From positions 1-44,584 of IMG/VR virus record IMGVR_UViG_3300028024_000183: a stretch of 44,584 nt of DNA; one strand, 5' to 3'. The notes beneath the pieces are model-generated. The model searched no databases. It was given only the letters and a program-made list of their open reading frames with translations, and was not told where the DNA came from. Below, piece after piece: positions 31,062 to 38,314 of this stretch (positions within the stretch are counted from its first letter, which is position 1; each line of letters starts with the position of its first letter). Position numbers and translations under genes: made by a program. Source of the DNA: a virus.

Positions 31062-31274
31062 CTATTCCTCCTCCTTCGCGTCCTGTTCCGCAAGTCGTCT
31101 GCCGCACATCGGGCAGTAGTTTATCTGGAAATTATCTATCCAACCCGGATATTCCTCGTTAAAAATCTGGATGTATCGGCCGTTTAAGTTCAAAAAGATA
31201 CGCGGCTCCGTATTTTCAACGACGTAGAGATACCCGCTCGGAAAGCCACAAGCCTTGCATTCCTGGTCGTTCAC
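31062..31274 (-). CDS. Small zinc-ribbon protein
   Basis: A 70-residue protein with CKACG at the N-terminus and YCPMCGRRL near the C-terminus, separated by a beta-rich middle (YVVENTEPRIFLNLNGRYIQ). GTG start behind GGAGGGGG. A two-part four-Cys zinc site is likely; function unknown. Confidence 0.75.
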   Translation of the reverse strand: MNDQECKACGFPSGYLYVVENTEPRIFLNLNGRYIQIFNEEYPGWIDNFQINYCPMCGRRLAEQDAKEEE

Positions 31275-31289
31275 GCTATTCCCCCTCCT

Positions 31290-31634
31290 TCAAAGCGCGT
31301 CGTGAATGGTGCCGATGACCCCTAGCCAGTACTCGGCGTTGTTTAATCCAATGCCGTACAAGCTGTCCCGATCGATAAAAAACGTTGCGTCACTCCCGTA
31401 GACGATATGCCCGGTAATCTTTTCCCCGGAAAACCATCCTGTGACGATATCTCCCTCGTAAATCTCCCGCCCGTTCTTGTCTTTCAGGCCCGTATACTGC
31501 CCGACCGTGGCGGGGTCAACCTCTTTTGCCTCGTATTCGGCAAAAATAATGTGTCTTCCCGCAGTAAACGCATAGCCTCCGTACACCCACTCCCCGTTGT
31601 CCAGCCTCTTGCCCCTAAATTTAATTTCCCTCAT
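31290..31634 (-). CDS. YopX family protein
   Basis: A 114-residue protein with the YopX signature: MREIKFRGKRLDNGEWVYGG at the start, VGQYTGLKDKNGREIYEGDI in the middle. YopX proteins are beta-rich small phage proteins of unknown function, first seen in phage SPbeta. GGGGAGGGG precedes the ATG. Confidence 0.92.
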   Translation of the reverse strand: MREIKFRGKRLDNGEWVYGGYAFTAGRHIIFAEYEAKEVDPATVGQYTGLKDKNGREIYEGDIVTGWFSGEKITGHIVYGSDATFFIDRDSLYGIGLNNAEYWLGVIGTIHDAL

Positions 31635-31660
31635 ACTTCCCCTCCCCGCGCCCGGCGCGG

Positions 31661-32404
31661 TCAGTCCATTAAGTCCGATATCGCCTGAAAAAATGGATAC
31701 GCCTGATATGGGTTTACTGCATTCCCTAAGCAGTTGTTTCTGTCCACCCGATTGGGAACCCCATCAAGAACTCCATAAGGGCGGGATTCGACTTGCCGCC
31801 GTTCCCTTGCGTGAGGTTCCGCCGCTCTTCGTCCGTAATGATCCCTGCCGCCGTCAGCGCGCGCATTTGCTCGAAATTGTGCGTTCCGCCACACAGGGGC
31901 GCCCCCGTCGTTGGCCGCGGCCACGATAAATATTCTTTTTCCGTCGTACCACGCACCGGAGCAGTAAGCCGATACAACAAACGCTTGCGCGGTGTAGTTG
32001 ATTCCTTCCAGGTCGTCGATGATATCGTCGAGGACCATACGGACCGCATTTTCAACATTTTCACCAACAATCCAAGCGGGCCTGATTTCTCGGATAACTC
32101 GGAGCATTTCCGGCCAGAGATAGCGGTCATCTTCCTTGCCTCGGCGCTGCCCGGCAACGGAGAACGGTTGACAGGGGAACCCTCCACTGAGAACGTCAAC
32201 TGTTCGTAGCCCTGTTCTTGCATAGAAATCCTCTCCCGTCAGCGTCCGTATATCTCTCCACCTCGGCACATCCGGCCAGTGCTTTTCGAGTACGCGCGTC
32301 GGGTAATCCGCCCATTCGCATTGACCCACCGTCGTAAGGCCCGCCATTTCTGCCGCCCGATCCAGCCCGCCGATCCCGGTAAACAACGATAGATGCGTCA
32401 GCAT
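31661..32404 (-). CDS. DNA cytosine-5 methyltransferase
   Basis: A 247-residue C5 methyltransferase with motif I FTGIGG (8-13), motif IV GGFPCQPFS with catalytic Cys78, motif VI ENV (115-117), and a motif X-like NAVNPYQAYPFF at the C-terminus. It is short for the family, so the target-recognition region is small. No restriction partner is adjacent, so it probably protects phage DNA from host restriction. GGAG precedes the ATG. Confidence 0.93.
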   Translation of the reverse strand: MLTHLSLFTGIGGLDRAAEMAGLTTVGQCEWADYPTRVLEKHWPDVPRWRDIRTLTGEDFYARTGLRTVDVLSGGFPCQPFSVAGQRRGKEDDRYLWPEMLRVIREIRPAWIVGENVENAVRMVLDDIIDDLEGINYTAQAFVVSAYCSGAWYDGKRIFIVAAANDGGAPVWRNAQFRANARADGGRDHYGRRAAEPHARERRQVESRPYGVLDGVPNRVDRNNCLGNAVNPYQAYPFFQAISDLMD

Positions 32405-32408
32405 CGTG

Positions 32409-32894
32409 CTACTCCTCCCGCCCGCTGGGGGCGCTCCTATCCAGCCACGTTACGCCCACGGCGTAGGCCGCCCAAATGTCGGCCTTGAACCCGTAGAAGA
32501 AATCCGGCGCCTTCTTTGTGCCCTTGCCGGTTCGGAAATCGTGCTGGGCGAACCGATCAATCAACGCGCGCTGGACGTTACTGCCCTTCGCCCGCGCACT
32601 GCCGCAAAGGTTGAGCTTCACCTCGCGGCGGGGGAGGTAGTACAGCTTCGCCTTTGCGAAAAGCGCCGTCTGCGCGAAGCGGCCTATCCATACGCAGGTC
32701 TCGAACACTTCCCGGCCAACAGCCATGCCGTAGCTCTCAACCATTTCGATCACAGCGGCGTCCACGCCCATCGTGGGGATAGCCTCCAAGAGCGGATCAT
32801 TTTCCACTTTGCCGCTCTCCGCGACGTGGTACCCGTCAAGTAAGACGTAGGCGCTTTCGGCGCAGCCGGGGTCGATTGCAAGTAGGTACCCCAT
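32409..32894 (-). CDS. RuvC-like (RNase H fold) Holliday junction resolvase
   Basis: A 161-residue protein. YLLAIDPGCAESAYVLLDG carries the first catalytic Asp8, AAVIEMVESYG a Glu on the second strand, and a late Asp lies in FKADIWAAYAVG. This is the RuvC/RNase H layout used by phage resolvases to clean branched DNA before packaging. The ATG at 32894 lies just after the DnaC-like stop; the upstream extension to 32960 is an overlap artefact. Confidence 0.8.
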   Translation of the reverse strand: MGYLLAIDPGCAESAYVLLDGYHVAESGKVENDPLLEAIPTMGVDAAVIEMVESYGMAVGREVFETCVWIGRFAQTALFAKAKLYYLPRREVKLNLCGSARAKGSNVQRALIDRFAQHDFRTGKGTKKAPDFFYGFKADIWAAYAVGVTWLDRSAPSGREE

Positions 32895-32896
32895 GA

Positions 32897-33673
32897 TTAC
32901 AGCCCCCTTAACCGATAGTTCAACCCGCCGCCGCAGAGCTCGTAGATGTAATCGCGGCACATTTCGATGATCCGGCTGCCCACAGCGGCGTCAATCTCCA
33001 TCAGCGCATCGGCCTGATATTCGCTGGTGACGATTACGGCCCGCTTGACGAGGTACCGGGCGTTTATGACGTCGTAAACGTACTTTGGATCCTTGTCCGT
33101 GTGCCCCTTGTACAGGTCGTCGATAAACAGCACGCGCGGCCTCGTGTACTTTTCAAGGGCCTGCTGGTAAGCATAATCGTCCAGGACGTTTCCCTTGAGC
33201 TCCAGCACCATATCCCGGTACGGGGCGTAGAGTACACTGATCCCGCGGACAGTAAGGGCATTGAGCACGCAGACCCCGAGCATTGTTTTCCCGCTGCCTA
33301 CCTCACCGATTAGCGCGAGGCTGTTCTGCCGGTCTTTTTCGATCCCGGAAAACGCCAACGAGTATGCCTCTGCAACGCCTCGGGCCTGTGCAACGCGCGG
33401 GTCCCACGCCCTGAATTTTTCGAATGTGCACTCCCGGAACGCCTCGGAAATCCCGGATTTTGCAACAATCCGCTCCATTCGCAGACGCTCCGCGCATTCG
33501 CAGGGGGCCATACGCTCAATGCCGTCCTCGCTCCCCACGGCCACCATGCCGCTATCTTTGCACTTCGGGCACTGGTATGTCGGTTCGGGGTTTGCTGAAA
33601 TCGAGCTTTTTCCCAGCACTCGGAGCGCTATTTCCTCCGGGCTGAGGCCCTCCAGTACCTGCCGCATTCCCAT
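32897..33673 (-). CDS. DnaC-like helicase loader (AAA+ ATPase)
   Basis: A 258-residue protein with a zinc-type Cys cluster (CPKC at 35-38, CEC at 58-60), Walker A GEVGSGKT (123-130), Walker B VLFIDD (181-186) and sensor-like VIVTSEY. It resembles phage DnaC/DnaI loaders that deliver the host DnaB helicase to the origin. It overlaps the initiator gene by 122 bases, which is unusually long; the true start could be later, but the CPKC motif supports this one. Confidence 0.88.
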   Translation of the reverse strand: MGMRQVLEGLSPEEIALRVLGKSSISANPEPTYQCPKCKDSGMVAVGSEDGIERMAPCECAERLRMERIVAKSGISEAFRECTFEKFRAWDPRVAQARGVAEAYSLAFSGIEKDRQNSLALIGEVGSGKTMLGVCVLNALTVRGISVLYAPYRDMVLELKGNVLDDYAYQQALEKYTRPRVLFIDDLYKGHTDKDPKYVYDVINARYLVKRAVIVTSEYQADALMEIDAAVGSRIIEMCRDYIYELCGGGLNYRLRGL

Positions 33674-34292
33674 TTCGGTTTCCCCCTTCCCAGTTTCTAA
33701 CGGCCGCTTTCCAGTCCTTCATCGGCGCCTTGCCCACGAGCCACCCTTTTGAGGAGTAAAAATCAACAAAGCGTTGCGGGTCAACCCGGTTGCCACGCTC
33801 CCGGCAGTACGCCGCGACCTCCTCGACGGTGGGCGGAACGAAACGTGGTCGCTTACCCTCCGAAGGAGGGTTTATAGGTTTAGTTTTGTTTAGTTTATTA
33901 ATAGTCACCGGTTGTGTAACCTGTTGTGTAACCGATTGTGTCACCATTTCTGTCACCGGTTGTGTAACCTGTTGTGTAACTCTTTGTGTAACATTTTGTG
34001 TGTAATTATCACACACAAACGGAATAATGGAGTAAACCGCAGACTGGCTGCCGGGGCGCGCCTCAAAGGTAATGCGGGAAGCCTGTTTTAATTTATTGCG
34101 TGCGTCGTAGACCGTCTTGCGGGACAGGCCCGTCTTGATTTCGAGCACCGACACGGCTACTGCAAAGTTATCCTGCCACCCGGTGCGGTTGGCTACGTGC
34201 ATCAAAGCGTGCCATAGCACAATCGCGGAGGTCGGTAGTTGGTTTGTTTCGAGCCAGTCATAAAATGCTGCTATCTCACGCAGATAGTTCAT
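33552..34292 (-). CDS. Replication initiator (winged-helix replisome organiser) carrying the probable origin
   Basis: A 246-residue protein. Residues 1-90 are a winged-helix DNA-binding domain (AIVLWHALMHVANRTGW, VLEIKTGLSRKTVYDARNKL). Residues about 96-127 are eight tetrapeptide repeats (xVTQ type) encoded by a 12-bp tandem repeat. The C-terminal domain (PTVEEVAAYCRERGNRVDP, FYSSKGWLVGKAPMKDWKAA) is typical of phage initiators that recruit the helicase loader. The order initiator, then loader, fits. GGAGG precedes the ATG. Confidence 0.87.
   Translation of the reverse strand: MNYLREIAAFYDWLETNQLPTSAIVLWHALMHVANRTGWQDNFAVAVSVLEIKTGLSRKTVYDARNKLKQASRITFEARPGSQSAVYSIIPFVCDNYTQNVTQRVTQQVTQPVTEMVTQSVTQQVTQPVTINKLNKTKPINPPSEGKRPRFVPPTVEEVAAYCRERGNRVDPQRFVDFYSSKGWLVGKAPMKDWKAAVRNWEGGNRNGNAAGTGGPQPGGNSAPSAGKKLDFSKPRTDIPVPEVQR
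33904..33999. repeat. Eight 12-bp iterons, probable replication origin
   Basis: Eight tandem 12-bp units (plus-strand consensus GTAACCNGTTGT) run from 33904 to 33999 inside the initiator gene. Pairs of units create GGTT-GTGT-AACC palindromes. An AT-rich stretch, 33871-33903, lies on one side. Iterons plus an AT-rich region inside the initiator gene is the known arrangement of the lambda and SPP1-type origins. Confidence 0.7.
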
Positions 34293-34339
34293 AAGCCTCC
34301 ATCAAGGGGCGGTTTTTCACCGCCCCATATGCAAATCAA

Positions 34340-35005
34340 TTACCGTTCGAGCGCCGCCTTGAGCCGCCGTATAATCTCCCCGCCGTACGCGTTCTCGGTG
34401 AGTTGTATAAACTCATCCACCGTGAGCATATCGGCCCCAACGTTGATGCCGTGGTCTCGCGCAAAAGCACTGCGTCCCTGTTCGCATGAACCCGTCAGCC
34501 TGTGGTGCCAATCGTAAAAGGACCGGGCGGGATATTTGACATCAGGCTTAAACTCCTCGATAAAAAGAGCGATTTTCTCGTCAGGGTCCATTGTCTCGAT
34601 GATCTTCTCGGTCAGCGCCGCTTGCGCCTCGCGGAGCGTCGCGCCGTGGGCGAAAAGATTATCCTGTTTTACGACAAAACAAGGCTCAAGCGATAAATCG
34701 TCCCTGAGGATGCTCCCTTTTGCCACGTTACCCCTAACATGGGATATGAGGGTGGCGATACCGTCCACCGCGTGGACGGTATCGCCGTTAAAAGTTTTCA
34801 AGCCGTAGCCGTAGCCGTAGCCGGAGCCGTAGCCGTAGCCGTCGCCGTAGCCGTCGCCGTAGCCGTAGCCGGAGCCGTAGCCGTCGCCGTAGCCGGAGCC
34901 GGAGCCGTCGCCGTCGCCGGAGCCGGAGCCGTAGCCGGAGCCGGAGCCGTAGCCGGAGCCGGAGCCGGAGCCGGAGCCTAAAAACCTATCAATTACGCTC
35001 TCCAT
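34340..35005 (-). CDS. Conserved phage protein with hypervariable Gly-Ser/Tyr/Asp repeat
   Basis: A 221-residue protein. Residues 10-68 are a low-complexity run of G followed by S, Y or D, encoded by a hexanucleotide repeat. The folded part (69-221) reads TFNGDTVHAVDGIATLISHV, RGNVAKGSILRDDL, FDGASHG-like segments and DWHHRLTGSCEQGRSAFARD. I recognise this C-terminal domain from many gut phage and bacterial genomes, where it is called hypothetical. GAGGGGG precedes the ATG, and it overlaps the upstream gene by 13 bases. Confidence 0.8.
   Translation of the reverse strand: MESVIDRFLGSGSGSGSGYGSGSGYGSGSGDGDGSGSGYGDGYGSGYGYGDGYGDGYGYGSGYGYGYGLKTFNGDTVHAVDGIATLISHVRGNVAKGSILRDDLSLEPCFVVKQDNLFAHGATLREAQAALTEKIIETMDPDEKIALFIEEFKPDVKYPARSFYDWHHRLTGSCEQGRSAFARDHGINVGADMLTVDEFIQLTENAYGGEIIRRLKAALER
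34801..34978. repeat. Hexanucleotide VNTR in coding sequence
   Basis: About 29 in-frame copies of gccgta, gccgga or gccgtc (plus strand). Because the unit is six bases, unequal recombination or slippage changes length without breaking the frame. Confidence 0.9.
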
Positions 35006-35277
35006 ACGGGAACCCCCTCAATACTGTTGACGGCCTCCTTGTCACAAGGTATGATTTCGATTACCCCCAGGATGGTGATTTCAGGAACGGTCACGGTGAA
35101 CTTGCAACTGCGCGGGTTTTTCGTACCTTCCAAGGCAAGCTGAGATAGGGATGCGGCCCCTGCCCAATACCACAGGCGGCGCACATTCGTCATAACGACT
35201 TCGCTCCCGTTACGCTCTTTGATCTCGCCGTAGAACACCCCTGCCCGATCACTCCTGACGATGTACTTCTGATTCAC
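34993..35277 (-). CDS. Conserved small phage protein (DUF6948-like)
   Basis: A 94-residue beta-rich protein: MNQKYIVRSDRAGVFYGEIK, TNVRRLWYWAGAASLSQLAL, GTKNPRSCKFTVTVPEI, VIEIIPCDKEAV. The R-R-L-W-Y-W-A-G-A-A-S-L motif is widespread in phage small proteins; function unknown. GTG start behind GGAGGAC. Confidence 0.75.
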   Translation of the reverse strand: MNQKYIVRSDRAGVFYGEIKERNGSEVVMTNVRRLWYWAGAASLSQLALEGTKNPRSCKFTVTVPEITILGVIEIIPCDKEAVNSIEGVPVWRA

Positions 35278-35295
35278 TTCTTTGTCCTCCTTCTT

Positions 35296-35331
35296 TTTAT
35301 CTGATGATTACGCTTTATCTGATGATTACGC
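35296..35331. repeat. Exact 18-bp tandem duplication
   Basis: TTTATCTGATGATTACGC occurs twice back to back (35296-35313, 35314-35331). It covers the stop codon of the next gene, so the duplication carries a second in-frame-looking end. Probably a recent slippage event. Confidence 0.8.
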
Positions 35332-36072
35332 TAAGATGGTGATGTCCTGCCCGTCGAGTGCCTCGGCGAGCCATGCCTGGATGCGCTGCATGGCCTCAAG
35401 CTGCCACGCGCCGCCGTCAGCCTCCCACAGCCCGATCAACGGGCCAGCGTCCTTTCCGTCTGTCACGCGCAGGGTGAACGCGCTTGCGGGCTGGCTGACC
35501 TCCGGGAACGTCCGGTATGGCGCGAGAACTACCGGGTTAGGAAGCTGCTTTGTGGCCGCAAGGGAAAGGCCGGACTGCACCGTGACCGTCTGCGTAACGC
35601 CGCTGTCTTTGTACTCCGCGCCCTCGTTGCGCCTGATACCGGCGCAAGAAGAAACGACTGTATCGTAGTCATAGGCATGCACGAAACGGGACTGAATGCA
35701 GATCATGAAATCTTCGCCAGAAATGAATTTACCGAACGGATGGGGCGCCGGGAGAACCGGCTTGACCGCGGCGAGCGTGAAGCGCCGCGCATCTACCGGG
35801 TCAGCCTCGCTGGCGAGACGAACGCTTGTAGGGCTATCCACAATGACCATCTTGCATTTTTCTCTCCACGGCTTATCCAGCGTAGATTTAACATAGTCCG
35901 CAAGCGCTGTGAGCGCGGAGAACTCCAGCGCCGAACCGGGGAGCGGGTTGGAATCGGTGAAGTGGTCCTTCCCCTGGAAAACCTCAATGCTCCCGTTTTT
36001 GCGCGTGTAATACTTTAGGTCCGTTCCCTCAAGTGCCAGCGCGGCGATTTTCTCGATAGCTTCTTTCAACAT
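35326..36072 (-). CDS. Conserved phage protein of the recombination block
   Basis: A 248-residue protein with the pattern of a common Firmicutes phage family of unknown function: LTALADYVKSTLDK, MVIVDSPTSVRLASEAD, an F-G-K-F-I-S-G-E-D-F-M-I segment, LPNPVVLAPYRTFPEVSQPA, and a final WEADGGAWQLEAMQRIQAWL. The family usually travels with RecT/exonuclease genes. GGAGGATGAAAGGG precedes the ATG. Confidence 0.8.
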   Translation of the reverse strand: MLKEAIEKIAALALEGTDLKYYTRKNGSIEVFQGKDHFTDSNPLPGSALEFSALTALADYVKSTLDKPWREKCKMVIVDSPTSVRLASEADPVDARRFTLAAVKPVLPAPHPFGKFISGEDFMICIQSRFVHAYDYDTVVSSCAGIRRNEGAEYKDSGVTQTVTVQSGLSLAATKQLPNPVVLAPYRTFPEVSQPASAFTLRVTDGKDAGPLIGLWEADGGAWQLEAMQRIQAWLAEALDGQDITILA

Positions 36073-36095
36073 ACCCTTTCATCCTCCAAATTGAT

Positions 36096-36470
36096 TTAGT
36101 TGGCCTTCGCGGGGAACCTTGCAACGTTGGGCGTGTGCGTCTCGCCCTGAATGTCGATCTGTCCCGGCGTGACGTTGGTCCGCTCGACGATCACCAGCGC
36201 GCCAGTGCTCTGCTCGATACCGATCTGTGCGTCCGCTTCCAACTTGCTAAGCGGGGCGAGCTTGGTTGTTACCGCCGTCGTTACGACGGCCTCCGTGCGG
36301 GTTTTGCTGGGCTTAAGGGTGAGTTCGATTGTGACCTTGCGCGTGGCGGTGGCGTCCGTGTTTGGGTCGAAGATGTTCGCGGCAATCTCACTCACAGCCT
36401 TGCCCACGCGCTCCTGCAAGGCGCCGGCCATAAACTTGTCGAGCTCCTGGAGCGGGGTAACGTTTGGCAT
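36096..36470 (-). CDS. Conserved small phage protein in the RecT region
   Basis: A 124-residue protein: MPNVTPLQELDKFMAGALQE, then EIAANIFDPNTDATATRKVT and ELTLKPSKTRTEAVVTTAVT, with an ending in THTPNVARFPAKAN. It resembles short beta-rich proteins often found next to RecT and DUF1351; their role is unknown. AAAGGAAG precedes the ATG. Confidence 0.75.
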   Translation of the reverse strand: MPNVTPLQELDKFMAGALQERVGKAVSEIAANIFDPNTDATATRKVTIELTLKPSKTRTEAVVTTAVTTKLAPLSKLEADAQIGIEQSTGALVIVERTNVTPGQIDIQGETHTPNVARFPAKAN

Positions 36471-36648
36471 ATGTACTTCCTTTCTGCGCCGTAGCGCTTA
36501 TAATTCCGTAGCCCAGATGGACGCGTCCCTTATTGCAGACACCGGAGGCGCGCACGTCCTCGAATTTTCCCGGATATTCGCAGCGCCCGAAATGTTCGTC
36601 GTCCGGGTTGTAATACTCGCATTCGCGGCAATGCTTGAGCTCGCTCAT
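36388..36648 (-). CDS. Small Cys-rich protein
   Basis: An 86-residue frame starting MSELKHCRECEYYNPDDEHF, with RCEYP and VCNKG completing a four-Cys cluster. The ATG at 36648 overlaps the stop of the HNH gene (ATGA) and follows GGGGTGGAAG. The last 30 residues lie over the next gene in another frame (83-base overlap) and may be non-functional. Unknown role; zinc binding likely. Confidence 0.6.
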   Translation of the reverse strand: MSELKHCRECEYYNPDDEHFGRCEYPGKFEDVRASGVCNKGRVHLGYGIISATAQKGSTYAKRYPAPGARQVYGRRLAGARGQGCE

Positions 36649-37370
36649 ATCTTCCACCCCAGCTTTTTGCATAGCGTTTCATCCAAGCGAACGGCCTCCA
36701 GATGGTGCAGCGCGTCGAATGCCGCCTGACCGATGTTCTCCTCCTCGCCGTGGTGCTTCCGGCAAAGCGGCTGCACCCGCTGCCCCAAGTGGGCGATTTT
36801 GCGACGATTGCGCCCGGCACCGACCTTATCCACCTCGTGGATATCCGCTTTTGCCCCACACAGGCAGCAACGCCGGTTTGCAACGCAGGCGTAAAGGTAG
36901 CGCTGGATATCCTCGCATCGGTTGAGAAGGGTGTCCTGGCAGGGGATGCCGTTTTCAACGCACAACTCAACGAGCCAGTCGATAAAATCCCGTGCCGTGC
37001 TCATGTCCAGCGCGTCGGACCCGCGCGCAGAGAGGGAAAACAGGTCGATGCCTTGCAGGTCGCAATAATGGTATGTGAGCGCCCGGCGTACCGCCTCGCT
37101 GTCCGTCAGATCGAGGACGTAGCAGAGTTGCATCGCGCGCAAGGTCTCGTTGAATGCGGCCTTCTTCGCGTCATACCCGCTGGTATAGGCGGTAATGTCC
37201 TGCACAAGGGCGAAAATCTTGTTGCGCTGTTTCGGGGAAAGGGAACGCCCGTCGTGCAGATGTACCTCACACTCCGTGATTTCCTGCCTCTCCAGCAGTT
37301 CGGAATCCGAGAAGGGGACGATGACGTGGAGCATACTTCCGTCGAAGCCCTGTATATACCCGGTCAACAT
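36645..37370 (-). CDS. Putative HNHc nuclease (HNHc_6 type)
   Basis: A 241-residue protein. The N-terminal part (TECEVHLHDGRSLSPKQRNK, FALVQDI) and the C-terminal zinc/HNH part CCLCGAKADIHEVDKVG, LGQRVQPLCRKHHGE fit the HNHc_6 nucleases of phage recombination cassettes. It lies between RecT and the small early genes, which matches that context. Probably processes recombination intermediates. Confidence 0.85.
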   Translation of the reverse strand: MLTGYIQGFDGSMLHVIVPFSDSELLERQEITECEVHLHDGRSLSPKQRNKIFALVQDITAYTSGYDAKKAAFNETLRAMQLCYVLDLTDSEAVRRALTYHYCDLQGIDLFSLSARGSDALDMSTARDFIDWLVELCVENGIPCQDTLLNRCEDIQRYLYACVANRRCCLCGAKADIHEVDKVGAGRNRRKIAHLGQRVQPLCRKHHGEEENIGQAAFDALHHLEAVRLDETLCKKLGWKI

Positions 37371-37429
37371 ACCGTCCCCTCCTCTCGGTCACCTCTTCGT
37401 GCGATCACCGCCCCCAACCGGGAGAACCG

Positions 37430-38314
37430 TCAATCCGCGAAAGGATCACCCTCCGAGGCGCCCGGAAGTGCCTCCGCGGCCGGAGCAGTCTGCGGCGCGG
37501 AAAGCGCCGGGGGTTCGTTGTCTACGAACTGGACCTTGCCGTCCGCCCCGATCACGCCCATATCCTTTTCTATTGCATCCTGCATTTCGATGGACATAAT
37601 GCCCCACTTGGATATCAGCTGCCGGATTACCGTTTTTAGTGCCATTCCCTCGAACCCGTCATACCACGGGCTGGAATACTTCCACATTTCGCTTGCGGGA
37701 ATTTTGCCTTCTACGATTTTTTCAAAAATGTCGCGATTAAAAGCCTTGCTGTACCTGTCGGCGTGGGCGAGCATCTTTTTTTCGCTGAAATAGACAGACT
37801 TCTTGTACCCATTGAGCAATTCAAAGTAGGCAAGATAGCCAACGACGGGCAAGCCATCGCGCACATCATCGTCGTTAAAAAACTCAAACGTAGGCTTCCC
37901 GGTGCTGGTGTCACGGCCCTTGTACTCACCCTGCCTTACCTCTATCGCGTCAAGGTCGCGGTACTGCCCCGTCCTAATCGCAAGCTGGATGTAGCCCTTG
38001 TACCCCACTTGGAACTGCGCGACTTTCATACCGCGCTTAGTATCATTGTAGGGAACAAGGCTATACTGTCCGAGCTGCGGGGAGGGGCTGAGGTTCAAAG
38101 CCTCCCCGAGCAGCGCGCCGGAGAGAATCGTTCCGGCATCGCATTCCTGGAGTGTGGGGTTGACCGCAACGGCGCTTGAAATGGAGGCGACGAAACGCGC
38201 AACCCGCTTTGGGTCCTGGAGAGTATTGTTGATGAGCTGCTTATAAGCATCCGTTTGGATGGCAACGGAGAATTTCGGCTGTTTAGACTGCGGCGTGAGA
38301 CTGTTATTCGGCAT
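37430..38314 (-). CDS. recT: RecT-type single-strand annealing protein
   Basis: A 294-residue protein with the RecT hallmarks: NPTLQECDAGTILSGALLGE, LNLSPSPQLGQYSLVPY, FQVGYKGYIQLAIRTGQY and DGFEGMALKTVIRQLISKWG. It binds ssDNA made by the adjacent exonuclease and anneals homologous strands. The ATG at 38314 follows AAGGAGG and overlaps the DUF1351 gene by 11 bases. The C-terminal 30 residues are a Pro/Ala-rich tail. Confidence 0.95.
   Translation of the reverse strand: MPNNSLTPQSKQPKFSVAIQTDAYKQLINNTLQDPKRVARFVASISSAVAVNPTLQECDAGTILSGALLGEALNLSPSPQLGQYSLVPYNDTKRGMKVAQFQVGYKGYIQLAIRTGQYRDLDAIEVRQGEYKGRDTSTGKPTFEFFNDDDVRDGLPVVGYLAYFELLNGYKKSVYFSEKKMLAHADRYSKAFNRDIFEKIVEGKIPASEMWKYSSPWYDGFEGMALKTVIRQLISKWGIMSIEMQDAIEKDMGVIGADGKVQFVDNEPPALSAPQTAPAAEALPGASEGDPFAD

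Noticed and set aside
34801-34978. Hexanucleotide repeats considered as a CRISPR or iteron array
   Set aside because: They are in frame, without spacers, and encode a Gly-rich tract.
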